Positions 38,157 to 51,547 are shown, counted from the first letter of the stretch. The stretch is DNA of 64,000 nucleotides from Hyaloscypha bicolor E (GCF_002865645.1 NW_020194558.1:62001-126000), one strand, 5' to 3'. Notes: a model not told the origin generated them from the letters alone. Program-made: numbers and translations.

Positions 38157-38820
38157 CAGTGTGGGAAATGAGTAGAGTAGAGTAGAGTAGTGGGCCCTAC
38201 TCATATTCTACTCAAATTTATTTCTCACTGCTTATACTCTACTCAATACTCTACTCAACTACTCTAGAATATTCTAGAGTAGTTAAGTAGTACGTATATA
38301 ATGCCGTACGTAATATTATACGTAACAGGCTAGCCTAATTAGGTAAGGCACCGGGCTGGCTCGAGACTAGTACTACTATACTACCTAACCAAGTAGTAGT
38401 AATACTTAATAAGCAAGGTAAAACCCTAATAATACCCCAAGGCTTCCTTGGCTACTAGAAACAAATTCTTCTCTTAAGATACTCTTACTATATCTAAATT
38501 ATATAATAGATTTAATAAGAGTACTTTTAAGATAATATTTTACTTAAAGAGCTAGGAATTATTTAAAGACAAATTAGAAGAAATAAAAAGAAGAAAAAGT
38601 AGTATTTAAGTAGCCTTATATAAGGTCTAGCTTAAATTATATAATACTGCTTAATAAATACCTTATTTGTTTATTAATAATTAAATAAATATTAATTTAT
38701 TATATTTATATAACTTATATATAACTACTCTTGAATTACTCTAGAGTAGTACTCTACTCTACTCTACTCAAGACTACTCTAGAGTAGCTTGAGTAGCTTG
38801 AGTAGCTTTTGCCCATACTG
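38157..38820. mobile_element. non-autonomous hAT element (MITE-like) with perfect 8-bp target duplication
   Basis: 664 bases flanked by ATCACGAA at 38149-38156 and again at 38821-38828, a perfect 8-base duplication as hAT transposases make. The ends are CAGTGTGGGAAATGAG and, inverted, CAGTATGGGCAAAAGC. Both subterminal regions are packed with GAGTA / TACTC motifs, the kind of arrangement hAT transposases bind. There is no coding capacity. Its interior (about 38300-38430) is clearly related to the first 200 bases of the hAT relic starting at 39463, so the two probably used the same transposase. Confidence 0.93.
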
Positions 38821-38828
38821 ATCACGAA

Positions 38829-39344
38829 GCGTCTCTAATCACCACCACAGAACTGCGAGCGAAGAATCATGTCAGACCAGCCTTATCCAAGCTCTACTCT
38901 GGGTAAAAAGCGAGAAGGAACGGACGGCTCCCACAGAGGCAACAGATGCAGAAGCACAAAGAAATATGCACAGAGTGCCCCGAATAAGGGCTAGATATTA
39001 TTGCTGTAGTTATAGGGGTGAGCAGGTCTTTTTGGACAATAGTGCTCGTATTGTCTGTGTCTCTGTAAGCATATCAGGTGTTTGGAATGCGAAGGTGAAT
39101 CGTAATCTGTATAGCCTCTACACACGTCCACAAGAGTGTCGAAAGACGAAATAATGAGAAATTACCAATTGAAATCGCATTCGAAATCCTCGCTGTAAAT
39201 TGGTGCTCCTTAAAAGGACATTATTAATGGAGACGTAGCATTTATCGTACCCCATACCCGTGTGCTTGCTCCCTCAAGGAGGAAACATCTCAAACATCAA
39301 ATATGATAATGTTCTAAATTACCCTATTTACAATGCTCCCATAC
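38829..39344. other. intergenic, nothing recognised
   Basis: Normal composition. The frame at 38966-39154 has no recognisable feature. Confidence 0.45.
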
Positions 39345-39456
39345 ATTGAATTGATCCAGTATTGAATTGATCCAGTATTGAATTGATCCAGTATTGAATT
39401 GATCCAGTATTGAATTGATCCAGTATTGAATTGATCCAGCATTGGATCGACTCAGT
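39345..39456. repeat. 16-base tandem repeat (attgaattgatccagt)
   Basis: Six units of exactly 16 bases (39345, 39361, 39377, 39393, 39409 and 39425; the last differs only in its final base), followed by one diverged unit to 39456. It ends a few bases before the hAT relic at 39463. Confidence 0.95.
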
Positions 39457-39462
39457 GGCGGT

Positions 39463-41510
39463 CAGTGTGAGAAATAAGTAGAGTAGAGTAGAGTAGTGTG
39501 CACGTGACGTTACACGTGACATGCTAACCTGATTGGGTAAGGCTCCGGGGTGGCCCGAGCCTAGCGCTACTATACTGCCTAATCAAGTGGTGGCGAGGCT
39601 TGGTAAGCGAGGTAGAACCTTTACGGCATTTCCAGAACTACTATGGCTTATATATTATATTATATTACTAATATAAAAGTTATATATTAGAAATTAAAGA
39701 ACTAGAACCTTTGAAATATAGTAATTCTTTCTAATTAGAAGAATAATTAAGAAGCCTTTAGAATATTAGAATTTTCTATAAGAATAAGTTATTTTCCTCG
39801 AGTTCTCGCTTTTTTTATTTTTATAATTACTTATATATCTTTAACTATTACTCTTATAATAATACTTTATATTACAAATACCTTTATATATACTTTATAT
39901 ACTCGAAAATGTCTTAATAATCCTCGATTAAGCTTAATATAAGCCAAAATCACTCTGATTTTATATTAAAATCCCTTAATAAAGAATCTCTTTTCTTTAA
40001 AAAAGGATATTTAAAAAAGACTTTAAATCTAATTCAAGAGAACCCGGAAGACGCTCGTACGTATATTATTAGGTGCTTAGTATAAGGCTATTCGTAAGTT
40101 AATAATCTTAATTTTAATGGTTTTAGTATTATTTAACTTTTTAGAAAAATATAACTAAATTAATAAATATATAGTTAAACAAGTAATTATTTAGCTTATT
40201 TTCGGAACTCACATAAATTTATTAATCTTAATACTCTTTCTAATAATAGAAATAATAGTAAGTTAATTAATATTATTTAAAGAATTATTTACTAATTATT
40301 TATTAGGTAAAAATAAAGCTTCTTTTTTTTTAAATCTCTTAACTAATTATAAATAGTCTTTTTAATAGATAATCGAGCTAAAGAGAAAATAGCTTTATTA
40401 TTAATTACTTTAAGAGATTATTATTAAGCTTTATTATTAGTAATAATATCTCTTTTTAAATAATTATTATTTCGAGCTTTAAAGTACTTTTAAAATATTT
40501 AAATTAGTAAATACTTATATTATTATTATTATATAAGCTAATATTTCATAGTTAAATACAGCTTTTATATATAAAAATACTTAAGAATAAGCTTAATTTA
40601 AGTTATATAGAAAAGAGTTTAAATATTAAAGAAGAATTATAAGAAAATATTAATTCTTAAGAAGTTATTTCTATTACTATAGATATTTAAATAAGTATAA
40701 ATTAAAAGGCTTTTCTTGGAATTATTATATAAGTTAATTAATTATTAATTATTAATTTTTTATAAAATATATACTAATTTTATTTTAGATATTTTATAAA
40801 TAAGAATTTTATATTAAAATCTTATTTATTAGTAATAAAAGATTTAAATAATATATATTCTAGTATTTATATATTTTCTATTTTATTAGAAGCTTTAAAA
40901 TAATATAATATTAAATATAATTACTAATATATTTTATTTAATATTATTCGAAATAATACTAGCTTAAATAATACCTTATTAAAAACTTTTATAAAATGTT
41001 ATAATAAGTAATATAGAAATATCATAGAAATATTTCTTATATAACTTATATATTAAATTTAGTAATTTAAGATATTTTAAAAGCTCTTATTAAAAACAAT
41101 TATAATATTTCTTATTTTACTAATTTATATAAGTAAGAAATAGAAGAACTTGAGAATAAAAAAAATTAAAAAAAAGCAAATAATAAATAAGTTTCTTATA
41201 TAATTTATAAGAAATTTATTAATAAATTTTAGATTTATTAATTTGGAAAAAGATTAGAAAAACTATTATAGGTCTTAAATATACTATAAAAACTAATAAT
41301 TATTAAAAGCTCAAATTAAAGTTTTTAATATAGAAAATACTCGATTTCCTTAATTTAATAAATAAATAATTTTTAATTAATACTAATTATTTATAAATTA
41401 AAAAATATAATAGTTATTAATTTATTATATATTAAAGAACTTTTTATATATATATAAAGCTATTAAAATAGTATAATATAACTAGCTATATTTTCTAAAA
41501 ATTATATTAT
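39463..41510 (+). mobile_element. hAT DNA transposon relic with transposase fossil, right end missing
   Basis: It begins CAGTGTGAGAAATAAG followed by GTAGA repeats, the same terminus as the complete element at 38157. The first 200 bases keep normal GC (CACGTGAC motifs, cctgattgggtaaggct); beyond 39650 it is RIP-degraded. Plus-strand translation between about 40660 and 41000 gives remains of the hAT catalytic region: a KAFLGIII piece (relatives have a KAFLG-like box), VIKDLNN, then IRNNTSLNNTL, which sits where hAT transposases have LDNASNND. Further degraded hAT-like sequence runs to about 41480. I found no matching right terminal repeat, so the 3' end is lost or overwritten. Confidence 0.7.
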
Positions 41511-41531
41511 TTTAGTAATTTTAAGGTTTTA

Positions 41532-41567
41532 GTTATATAATAAAAGCCGCGGCCTTTTATATATGAC
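41532..41567. repeat. stand-alone copy of the 36-base palindrome with GC core
   Basis: The arms GTTATATAATAAAAGCCGC and GCGGCCTTTTATATATGAC pair almost perfectly. Its core is CCGCGG, where the two Copia copies have CTATAG. It shares the preceding taaggtttta with the Copia copies, but the neighbouring sequence does not match the Copia LTR. Confidence 0.8.
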
Positions 41568-43933
41568 TTATAAAAATTATATAAGAAAGCTAGTTTTTAT
41601 ATAATCCTAAAAAACAATTTCTTTTTAATATTTAATTAATTAAGCTTTTATATATTATATATTATATATATTTTATTATTTATACTTTTAATCTTATTAT
41701 TTTATTATTAAATTACGTTTTATATTCTAGTATACTTTATATAAGTTTTTGTTTTATTATAGTTTCTCTTTTATATATTTTATAATAAGTAATATAAGAA
41801 GAATCGAAATTTCGTAGTTAAGATAATATTTTTATAAAGTTCTAAGAAATATTTATAAAGCGAATTATTAGCTTAGTAAATTTAGAAAAAAAAGAATTAT
41901 TATAATATTTTAAGCCTAAAACCAAAATATTAAGAATATATAAGTATTAATTTTAATATTTTATATTAATTTCTAATATATTTAGTAATTTAAATACTAG
42001 TTAGTTATAAGATATAATTACTAATATAATATATAGAAATAGTAGAAATAGAAACTAATTATAAAAGAAAAAGAAATAAAAGAAATAAAATAAGAAATAT
42101 TATACTAAAATAATATAAATTAAACCTTAATTAAAAATAGATTTTAATATTCGGAAATAAAATTATATTATTAATTTATATATTATTTTTAATTATAATA
42201 AAAACTAAAATAGAAATAGTATTAGTTTTAGTAAAAAAGCTTATTTTTAAGTCCGGAAAAGATATTTAAAAAAGAAAATACTTTTAATTTCAAATAAAAT
42301 AATAAATAGAAACCGGAAATAAAATTAAAAAAAATCAGAAATAAGAAATTATATAAATAATCTAGAGAAGCTTCTAGAAAAAAAAAGAATATTAAATAGA
42401 AAAAAAAATAAGAATTTAGAAAAGTTAGAGAAATTAATAAAATTATATTATTATTTTTATTATTACTTTTAATAATATTATTAGATATATTTAATTTAAT
42501 AAAATTAAAAGAAAATACTATAGGTATTAAACTAATAAAATAGAAAAGAAAATATAAGTAATAGAAATAAAACTAGAAAAGCTATTATTTTATTATTACT
42601 AATACTAAAACTCGAATCTAGACTATATTTATTATTATTAACTAATTTTTTTTCAAATTCCGGTTCCTAAACTAAAAGATATATTTAAATAGGAAATTAG
42701 CTTTTTAGGAATCTTATTAATAGAAATCTCAGATATAGAAACTCTATAATTAATTATAGAAAAAGTTATTAAGATTAATATAACTAAAAACAAATATATA
42801 CTAGTACCAGATTTAAATCTATTATTTATAAAAGTTTCTAGAATATTATAGTTTTAGAAAAATAATATTTCTATATTTTTAAAATAATATATAAATATAT
42901 ATAAAAACTATTATATTTCTAATAATATTAAAATAAAAGAATTATTTATTATATTTTTTTTATTTATAAAAATTAAATTAAGGCTATATTAAAGTATTAT
43001 ATTAATAATTCAGGAAATTATTAGAAAACCAAATTCTTTAAGATCTTATTAAAGAAATTTCAATAATATAACTAGAAAATACTTAAAATGAATTATAACT
43101 TTTTTAATTAGATTATTATATAAATCTAGAATAAAGAAATTTCTTCTAAGTCTTATATTAAAAGAATTATTAAAGAGAAAAGAAATAAATAAAATTACTT
43201 AATACCGAGAATTTATAAGAGAATTATTTATTTTAGTAAGAGATTATATTTTTAAAAATATAAACTTTAAATTTATAAATATTTTTACTTATAAATATAA
43301 TAAAATATATAAGAAAATAATAATATTTTATTAGTATAAAAAAAAGAAATACTATTTTAATATTACTAATAACCTAGATATATTTAGATTTAAATAAGAA
43401 TACTTAAATATAATAAATTATAATATAGTTTCTAAGTCAGAAAATAATTATTCTTTACTAATTTCTTCTATTATATTTCCTAAAACTATTATAGATATAA
43501 GTAAAAAGAGAATCTAGCCTATAACTAATTATATAAAACTTATTAAAAATAGTAAACCCAAAAAAAAAATATTAATTAGCTAATAAAAAGTCTAGAAAAA
43601 TTATTTATTATTATTATAATTTAAAAAAAACTATAAAAATAATTTAATATAGCTATTATTATAATTCGGGAAGATATTTATAGCCTATTTATATAATCTA
43701 GCTAATTATAGCTAATATAATAATATTAATAGCTTAATAAATATAATTCGAGTTTTTGGAAAAAATATATTAGAAATTATAATAAAGGTTATAAAAAATA
43801 ATTATATTCCAGAAGAAATTAGTTTTAAATATAATTAGAGAATATTATTTAAATTAATATAGCCTATAATATAAACTTAGAACTAAAAAAACAAATTTAT
43901 TATAAATATTATAATAAAAATAAAAATAATTAT
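41568..43933. repeat. AT-rich RIP-like relic, family not identified
   Basis: About 2.4 kb, stop-filled. Lysine-rich remains are visible on the plus strand near 42050-42450, which would suit a degraded gag or another basic protein, but I cannot name it. Confidence 0.55.
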
Positions 43934-44230
43934 TATTAGTATAGTTATTTCTTTAGAAGTTATATATATAATTACGAGGTATAAGATACGGGATATAAGT
44001 AATAAAATATAAGTAATAAAATATAAAATATAAGATATAATTATATAACCTTATATCTTATTAGTAACTTAACTAGTAAACTAGATTTCTTTAGATACTA
44101 GATTTAGGAATTATATATTAATATTATAATACTATAATTCCTATTTCTAAATAATAATAACTTTACTAATCTTATATAAATAATATTTTATAATTATATA
44201 ATAGTATTACATATTACTAGTAAACTAATA
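43934..44230 (+). repeat. 5' LTR of Copia copy B
   Basis: 297 bases, reverse complement of the LTRs of copy A, with a few 14-base repeat units (aaatataagtaata type). Confidence 0.75.
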
Positions 44231-45716
44231 CTAATTAGTTTATATATATAAATTAGAGAAGATTTTAGATTAGTTCTAAAAATATTTAATAGCCTAAAAT
44301 AAATCTAGTTTATTTTATATTAAAGAAGAAAACTATTTATTAATTTTATAAAAGTATTTAGTAGCTTATAAATAAGATATTTAGCTCTTATTAATTAATA
44401 AGTAATTAGCTATTTAATTATTTAATTATTTAACTTTTACTATTTTTTAAAACTAATTTTTTTTAGTTCTAAAACTACTTTCTTAAAAACTATTTTTTCT
44501 ATTTATATAATACCTGTATTTATAAGATTCTTTTTCCGAAATATATATCCTATATATATCCTTAAAGCCTTTTAATTACTACTTTAATTTTATTATTAAA
44601 TCGAGTTTTTTAAGCTTTAGATTTTCCCGGAATTATAATATTTCACTTCCTAAATTTCTTATTATAAATAAAATATTTAAGACTAAAATATTTATTTTAA
44701 TACCTTATTAGATATCTAGTATTTAAACTAGATATCTAATATTTCAATTACTAGATATCTAGTATCTTAACTAGATATTTTTATTATTAAACCCTTTTTA
44801 TAAACCTATTATAAACTACCTTATCTTTAAATTCCTCTTATTATAAACTATATATATATACTAGAAAGAACCTAAACTCGGTTTAATATAAATAATAATA
44901 AGAGAAAGTAACTAATTAAGAAATAGGAAAATAGTATTAATCTAGTAATTATAATAAAGACTAAACTTTAAAAATATATAATTACTAAGATATATTAGTA
45001 TATCTTATATAAGAAAAATAATAATAATTTATAAAATCTATTCTAAAATAACTTTAAAAACTTTAATATTATAATATATAATCTAATTAATTATATACTT
45101 ATATAAAATCTTTAAGCCTAACTTTAGTATAATAATATTTATATTAAATAGAACTATAGAAATATTACTATTATATAATCCTTTATTAATCTTATCTAAA
45201 AAGAAATAAAAAATATATAAAATAAAGCTAATATTATTAATAATAATTTAATTAGAATAAATCTTTTTTAGGAACCTATTATATTAGTTTATTTTATTCT
45301 AAATAAAACTAGATATAAAAAAACTAAATAATTTTAGTTAAGAAATTAAGCTATTTATTTTTTCTAAATTAAGGCTATTTACTACTTTTACTTTTACTAT
45401 TACTAGTATTACTACTAAACCCGAACTATTATTAATTAGTACCTACTATTTCTATTAGGAAGCTTATTAGGGAAATAATAAAAATATACTTTAAAATATA
45501 GAAATATAATAGAACTAATAATAGTTTTAATTATAAACTTATTATTTTCTTTAATATTTACTAATATATAAAGCTTCTAGAAAAGATATTAGCGAGAGCT
45601 TTTCTTATTATATTAAAGAAACTAGTATAAGACTACTTTTATAATAACTAGCCCTCAAGTTATATATATAAAGAGGTCTATATAAATATTTATAGTTTTT
45701 TAAAAGCCCTGATTTC

Positions 45717-45897
45717 TATTATACTCTACTACTTTACTAGTAAATTTAGTATTATATAAATATAATAATATATATAGCTAGGGCTAGTATTTAGAATACT
45801 AAAGCTCCTATACTTAGAGCTTTTTTCCTTAGTTTAGAATTCTCGGATTAAGAGCTATTCTATCTATTTTCTAAGCCTAGAGCCCGGTTTTATAATA
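45717..45897 (+). repeat. 5' LTR of the nested short element
   Basis: 181 bases. It differs from its partner at about 20 positions, and every difference I compared is a C/T or A/G transition. Confidence 0.88.
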
Positions 45898-47312
45898 TTA
45901 TTCTAAACTTATTCTTGTTCCTATAAAGGAAGTAAAACCACTCTTATATATATCTTATATCTAAATACGATTTTTATAGTAATTTAATAATAGAGCTATT
46001 AATATATCCGGTTACGGAACTATATATTTACTAGAGAGATTAAAAGCTTATTAGGCTCTTTCTTACTTTAAGTTTTTTATAATTCTCTCTTTTTTTTTTT
46101 TATAGAATAACCTTTATAGATCCAGATTATTACTATAATTACCGAGCTTTAAATAGAGGTATAAAGACAGGCTAAGGTTATTTAGTAATAAGGTAATAAG
46201 CTTATTTTTTTATAAACTCGCTTTTTCTTTCTCTTTTTTATAAAACTAAAACCCTCTTTTCTATATCCCGAAAAATTTAATAGCCAGGTTTACAAGTTTA
46301 ATACCTGGCTCTTATTAATTAAGGTCAAGTTATAAGTTAATAGTAAAGCTATTAGTAATACTACTATTTAGTTCTACTATATCTATTTTAATCTAGAGTT
46401 ATATATTTAAGTAATAGTTCTTCCTTAGCTTTTTTAGGCTAAAGATAATTAAACTTAGTCCTATCTCTCGATTCTTAACTAACTCTCTCGTATTTATTTG
46501 AATTCGAATAAGGTATAGGAAGTAAAGGATAAGCTATACTCTCTTAAGTAAAGTACTAATTCGCTTTATACTTTTATAGCTAAGTTCGAGTAAATCCTAT
46601 ATAAGATATATAAATAAGACTAAAATAATATTAATAAGATTATAGCCTTCTATTAAGGACTTAATACTATAATTAAGAATAGACTAGTATAGTAATTAAA
46701 CCTCCCTCGAACCTATACTAAGTTTATTAAAACAATATAATAGCTAGCCAGATACTCTAGTATATACGAATACTATAATCCTAGAAAGATACTATATTAC
46801 TTAAATAAAAATAATACTATAAATATATTAACTATTAATACTATTAGTATAATTACTAAGCCTCTATAACCTTTCTTTCTATAACTCTTTTCTCTATAAT
46901 ACTTTTCCTTTTATATAAATAATTAAATATAATCTATAAGCCCGGTAAAATACTAGCTATTTCAAAAGTAGAATAAGTATATATACTATAGAAATAACAA
47001 ATACTAGATAAAGAACTATAATATTAAACTATATAAGAAAAAGATATTTCCAGAACCTAAGATTATAATAAATAAGAATAATAGAAAAGTTAGAGTTTAT
47101 ATAATTAATAATTCTAATTCTAATAATTATAATTCTAATTACTTAATTAGACTTTATAGCCCCGATTCAGATTCTGAAAATAAAAAGGAACTAGTATATT
47201 AGGAACTAGTAAATTATATAAATAGGAAATACTAGAAGTAGAATATATAAGAGTATATAAGATTATATAATTTTCGAATATTCGGAATAAGTTTTCCTAA
47301 AAAAAGAAATAA

Positions 47313-47493
47313 TATTATACTTTATTACTTTACTAATAAATTTAGTATTATATAAATATAATAATATATGTGGCTAGGGCTAGTATTTAGAATACTAAAG
47401 CTCTTATACTTAAAGCTTCTCTTTTTAGTTTAGAATCCTCGAATTAAGAGCTATTTTACCTGCTTTCTAAGCCTAGAATCCGGTTTCATAATA
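47313..47493 (+). repeat. 3' LTR of the nested short element
   Basis: 181 bases, ends cataata, followed by the GTTTC target duplication and resumed Copia sequence. Confidence 0.88.
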
Positions 47494-50400
47494 GTTTCTA
47501 TTATCGAAATTTAGATAAATAAAATACTACTATTTTAGTAATTATAATAATAAAGAATCCTAAAAAGATAATATTTAAGCTTATTTAAATACTAATTAAT
47601 AACTTATATAAATTATAGTATGGCCTTATTTCTGTTTTATAAAATACTAAATTCTTATATAATAAAATTATTACTTTTTACTAAGGCTTATTAATATACT
47701 AATATATAGTCTCGGACTTTTCTAATAATCTCGGCTAGCTTATTAATAAGCTCTAATTATTTATTATTACTTATAAGAAAAAGTAATAAATTATTACTAA
47801 AACTTATTTTACTAATTAATAATACTATTCTCAAAATTCTCTAAATTACTATTTATTCGGAAATTATTAATATAAATCTAGTTATAATTTCAGAACCCGT
47901 AATAATTACTTTAAGTCCTATAATTATAATAATTATACTCTAAAGTCGTGTTTTATATATAAGAAACTCGAATATTATTTATAAAAATATATATTAGAGA
48001 AATAAAAAACTAAAAAAACTTAATTTAAAAATAGAAATATTTACTAATTTAGATCTCGAAATACTTATAACTTTAATAAATACTTTAGTAATACTTATAT
48101 ATAATATATTACTAAATTTAAAAAAGAAGAAAATAATAAAAATAATAATAATAAACTAGTAAATAATATTTTTAAAGCCTTATTAGTAGAAATAAATAAA
48201 AGAGAAAAAATATTACTCTAATTCTTATTTTACTTTTATTAAGAGCTTTCTAGTTATTCTTATAGCTCTTACTTCTATTATTTCTATAACTAATATTCTT
48301 ATAAATAACCTTATTTCTTTTTCTCTTATATATTAAATAATAGGCAAAAATTATATTCTAGAATTTACTAAATAAATAAAGAATATCTAGATATTTATTA
48401 CTTTTATAAAATTATAATTAATATTAGAGCTTCTAGATTTTTAATTACTAGTTCTAACTAATTCCAAGCTTTATAGTAAATTAATAATAGTATTAAACTT
48501 AATAAAACTACTAAAGATTAAGTTAATATCTAGTTTAGTATTAGATCTATATTCTTTATTAGATCTATAATAATAAGAATACTAATTAGGTAAATATAAT
48601 TCTATATTATATTTATAAAAGCTCTATTTCTACTTAGCTTAGCTAATATAAATAAGTTAGAAATTTGCTTTAATAATTTTACTAATTATCTTATTATTTT
48701 TATTAGATATTTTATATCTATAATATAATATTTTAGATACTTTTTCCTGTTTTAAAATACTATTCTATAAAGTTTTATTTCCGAATTCTTTATTTATAAT
48801 TCCTGCTTTTTTATAGAAATTAAATTATAATATCTATATTATTATTTTAGTTATTTATTTATTAGTAAACTCTAAAATATACTAGAATAAGTAAGCTATA
48901 ATATTAATATAGAAGTACTTAAATACTTTATAAAATATTATAAATAATACTAGAAATTCGAATAATTACTAGAATAATTTAAGTTTAATCTAAGAAATTA
49001 TATTAGCTTTAATTATTTTATTATTATTAGTATTTTCTATATTTTTAGTAAGCCTATATTTTATATTATTAATAAAAGTACTAGATATTAAGCTAGCTAA
49101 TAGCTTTAAAATATTAGTATATTATATATTTGAGATATTCTAAAATAGTATTAAATTAATACCTATTTAGGCCCTTCTAATTAGATTATAGTAAATACTA
49201 GAAAGTAGTTTACTAATAAGAAATTTATTTAGCTTATAAATACTATAAGAACTAAAATTAAAATTATTTCTATAAAAGCTTATAATTTTATTAGAATTAT
49301 AAAATACTATTATAGCCTAATTTAATATACTTATTTTATTATTATAGCTAAAATTAATAGAATTAATAAGAATACTATATTTTAAATAGCTTTTAAGGCT
49401 ATTAATAATTTTACTAGATCTAATAGTATTATCCTAACTTTCTTAATTTATAATACTTTATCTCAAATAACTAAATATAATATCCTATTACTAATTATAT
49501 TATAATAATTAGTAATACTTAAGAAAATAATAATAGAAATTCAGAAGCTTTAAGCTAGATATTAAATTATAAATATCCTAAATACTTGAAATAATTCTAG
49601 TATTATTAATATTTACAAATTTCTTTTAAATTCAAATATTCTTATATAATATAAAGGAAATACTAGTTAATCTAATAGTTAGGATAGGCTATATAAGCTA
49701 GTAGCTATTAGTAAGAAGAATTATATACTAACTTTATTATATAATAATATTATCTTTTATTTAATTTTTATAAAGTTCTTTTATATAAGAAATATTAAGA
49801 TTATTACTAATAGCCCTAAACTTAAACTTATTTCCGAACTTTATAATAAGACTAAAAATAATATAAATATAATTCTTTTTATTATTTCTGCTATTTTATT
49901 AAAATATAATAAAGAATACTTTTATAAGAACTCGAATATTATAGTATTTATATAAGATAATAACTTATATAAGAACTTTTATTAAGTTAAAATTACTAGC
50001 TTTCTGGAAAAGAATATATTTGAGATTATTTCTAAATCTCAGATATTAAAAGAAATATATATTTTTAATTCCCGGTTTATTAATAAGATTAAAAATAAGA
50101 ATATAAAAAGAGAACTTAAGAAATTAACACTAGTTATTTAGGCTTATAATAATAATAAGAAATATATAATATTAATATAATTACTTATTATTTAATATAT
50201 TAGCTAAAGAATTATTTTTAGTATTACTATTATAATAATAAATATTATAAAGCTATATTTATATAATATCTTATAAGCTTATATCTAATTAATAACTTTA
50301 CTTAACTATAATTTTTATATTAATTTATCTTATAAGCTTATTAGAAAGCTAAATCTAAATAATAATTTAGTTCTAAAAATTATAAAACTACTATATAATA

Positions 50401-50534
50401 TACTAGAAGCTAGGAATTACTAGTTTAAGACTTATTATTCCTATTATATTAATAAGCTTTTTATAAAATAATTAACTTATAATTCTTGTCTTTTTTATAA
50501 TAAGTAATTCTTTAAAATTATTAGTCTTTAAACT

Positions 50535-50540
50535 AATAAT
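50535..50540 (+). other. Copia reverse-transcriptase catalytic pair, Asp-Asp read as Asn-Asn
   Basis: The frame around it reads SL*TNNTLF where fungal Copia elements have a Q-T-D-D-T-L box. The stop is a CAA-to-TAA change and both aspartates are G-to-A changes. The same three changes occur in copy A on the minus strand at 25470-25475. Confidence 0.78.
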
Positions 50541-51005
50541 ACTTTATTTATTAAAATTAATAAATTTATAAAAATAAAGTAACTAAAGCTTTATAAGACT
50601 AAGTTCTTAACTAAGAAATATAAATGTTTTATTTCTAATTATAATCTCAAGTTTAATAAAAATATTATTTATATAAATATTACTAGTATTACTTTTATAT
50701 AGAAATACTAATATAAAAACCTCTAAACTATTTCTATAAAAAATATTACTATTATAAGTAATAGAAGTATTATTTACTAAGATCTCTTTATTAAGAACTA
50801 ATATATTACCTAATATACTAAAGAAATATATATTATATTAGTTTATTAACTAGAAGCTTTATATAATCTATTAATTATTATTTGAATTATTAAACCTTTA
50901 AAAACTAATATAAAAATACTTAATAAATATATTTAATAATAAATTAATAATATTACTAGAAAACTAAGATTTATAAAACTAGTAAAGAAGTTCTTATATT
51001 TAATT

Positions 51006-51203
51006 ATTTTTATAAATACTTTATTTATAAATAATAAAAATCTCTTTTTCTAAATTAGATATATTTTAGTTCTAATAAATAGAACTAAATATACTAATAT
51101 TATTTACTAGTTCTTTACTAAATATAAAAGAATTACTAGAAGTATTCTAGCTTTAGAACTTTATAATATAGCTTATAGCTTTAATATAAGTACTTTAATT
51201 AAA
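51006..51203 (+). other. Copia RNase H fossil
   Basis: A nearly uninterrupted frame reads IFINTLFINNKNLF, IRYILVLINRTKYTNII and RITRSILALELYNIAYSF. These are the order and spacing of the Copia RNase H domain. It is the unbroken counterpart of the site where the nested Gypsy element cut copy A. Confidence 0.75.
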
Positions 51204-51511
51204 TCTATAATTAATAAAATACTAGAAATAGAACTATTATTAGTAGTTTATATAAATGCCTTATTAAATTAGAAATTATTTAAGAAAAGTATTTAATAAT
51301 TAATATAATATATTTTTTATTAAATATATAAATAATAAGAGATTATAAAAATTAAATAAATTAAAGGAAAATTAAATTCTACTAATTTTATAATAAAATT
51401 AAGGCTAATAAATACCTATAAATACCTAATTAATATAAATATTATATAATTAAATATAGAGAAATAAGTTAAGTATAAATAAGATAAAAAATAAATATTA
51501 TAAGAAAAGAA

Positions 51512-51547
51512 ATTATATATAAAAGGCTATAGCTTTTAGTATATAAC
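51512..51547. repeat. 36-base palindrome inside Copia copy B
   Basis: Same inverted repeat as 17759-17794, here with core CTATAG, about 120 bases inside the 3' LTR. Confidence 0.8.

Larger units (their letters stand above)
45717..47493 (+). mobile_element. nested short LTR retrotransposon, probably non-autonomous
   Basis: 1777 bases with two LTRs of exactly 181 bases (45717-45897 and 47313-47493), termini TATTATAC...CATAATA. Comparison with copy A (near 28460) shows the empty site, and a 5-base target duplication ATTTC (45712-45716) / GTTTC (47494-47498) that differs by one transition. A purine tract (aaaaaaagaaataa) abuts the right LTR, giving plus orientation. The interior of about 1.4 kb is too short for pol. 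It may hold only a gag-like frame (about 46500-46900), which I could not confirm, so a TRIM/LARD-type passenger is the best reading. It is somewhat less AT-rich than its host. Confidence 0.88.
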
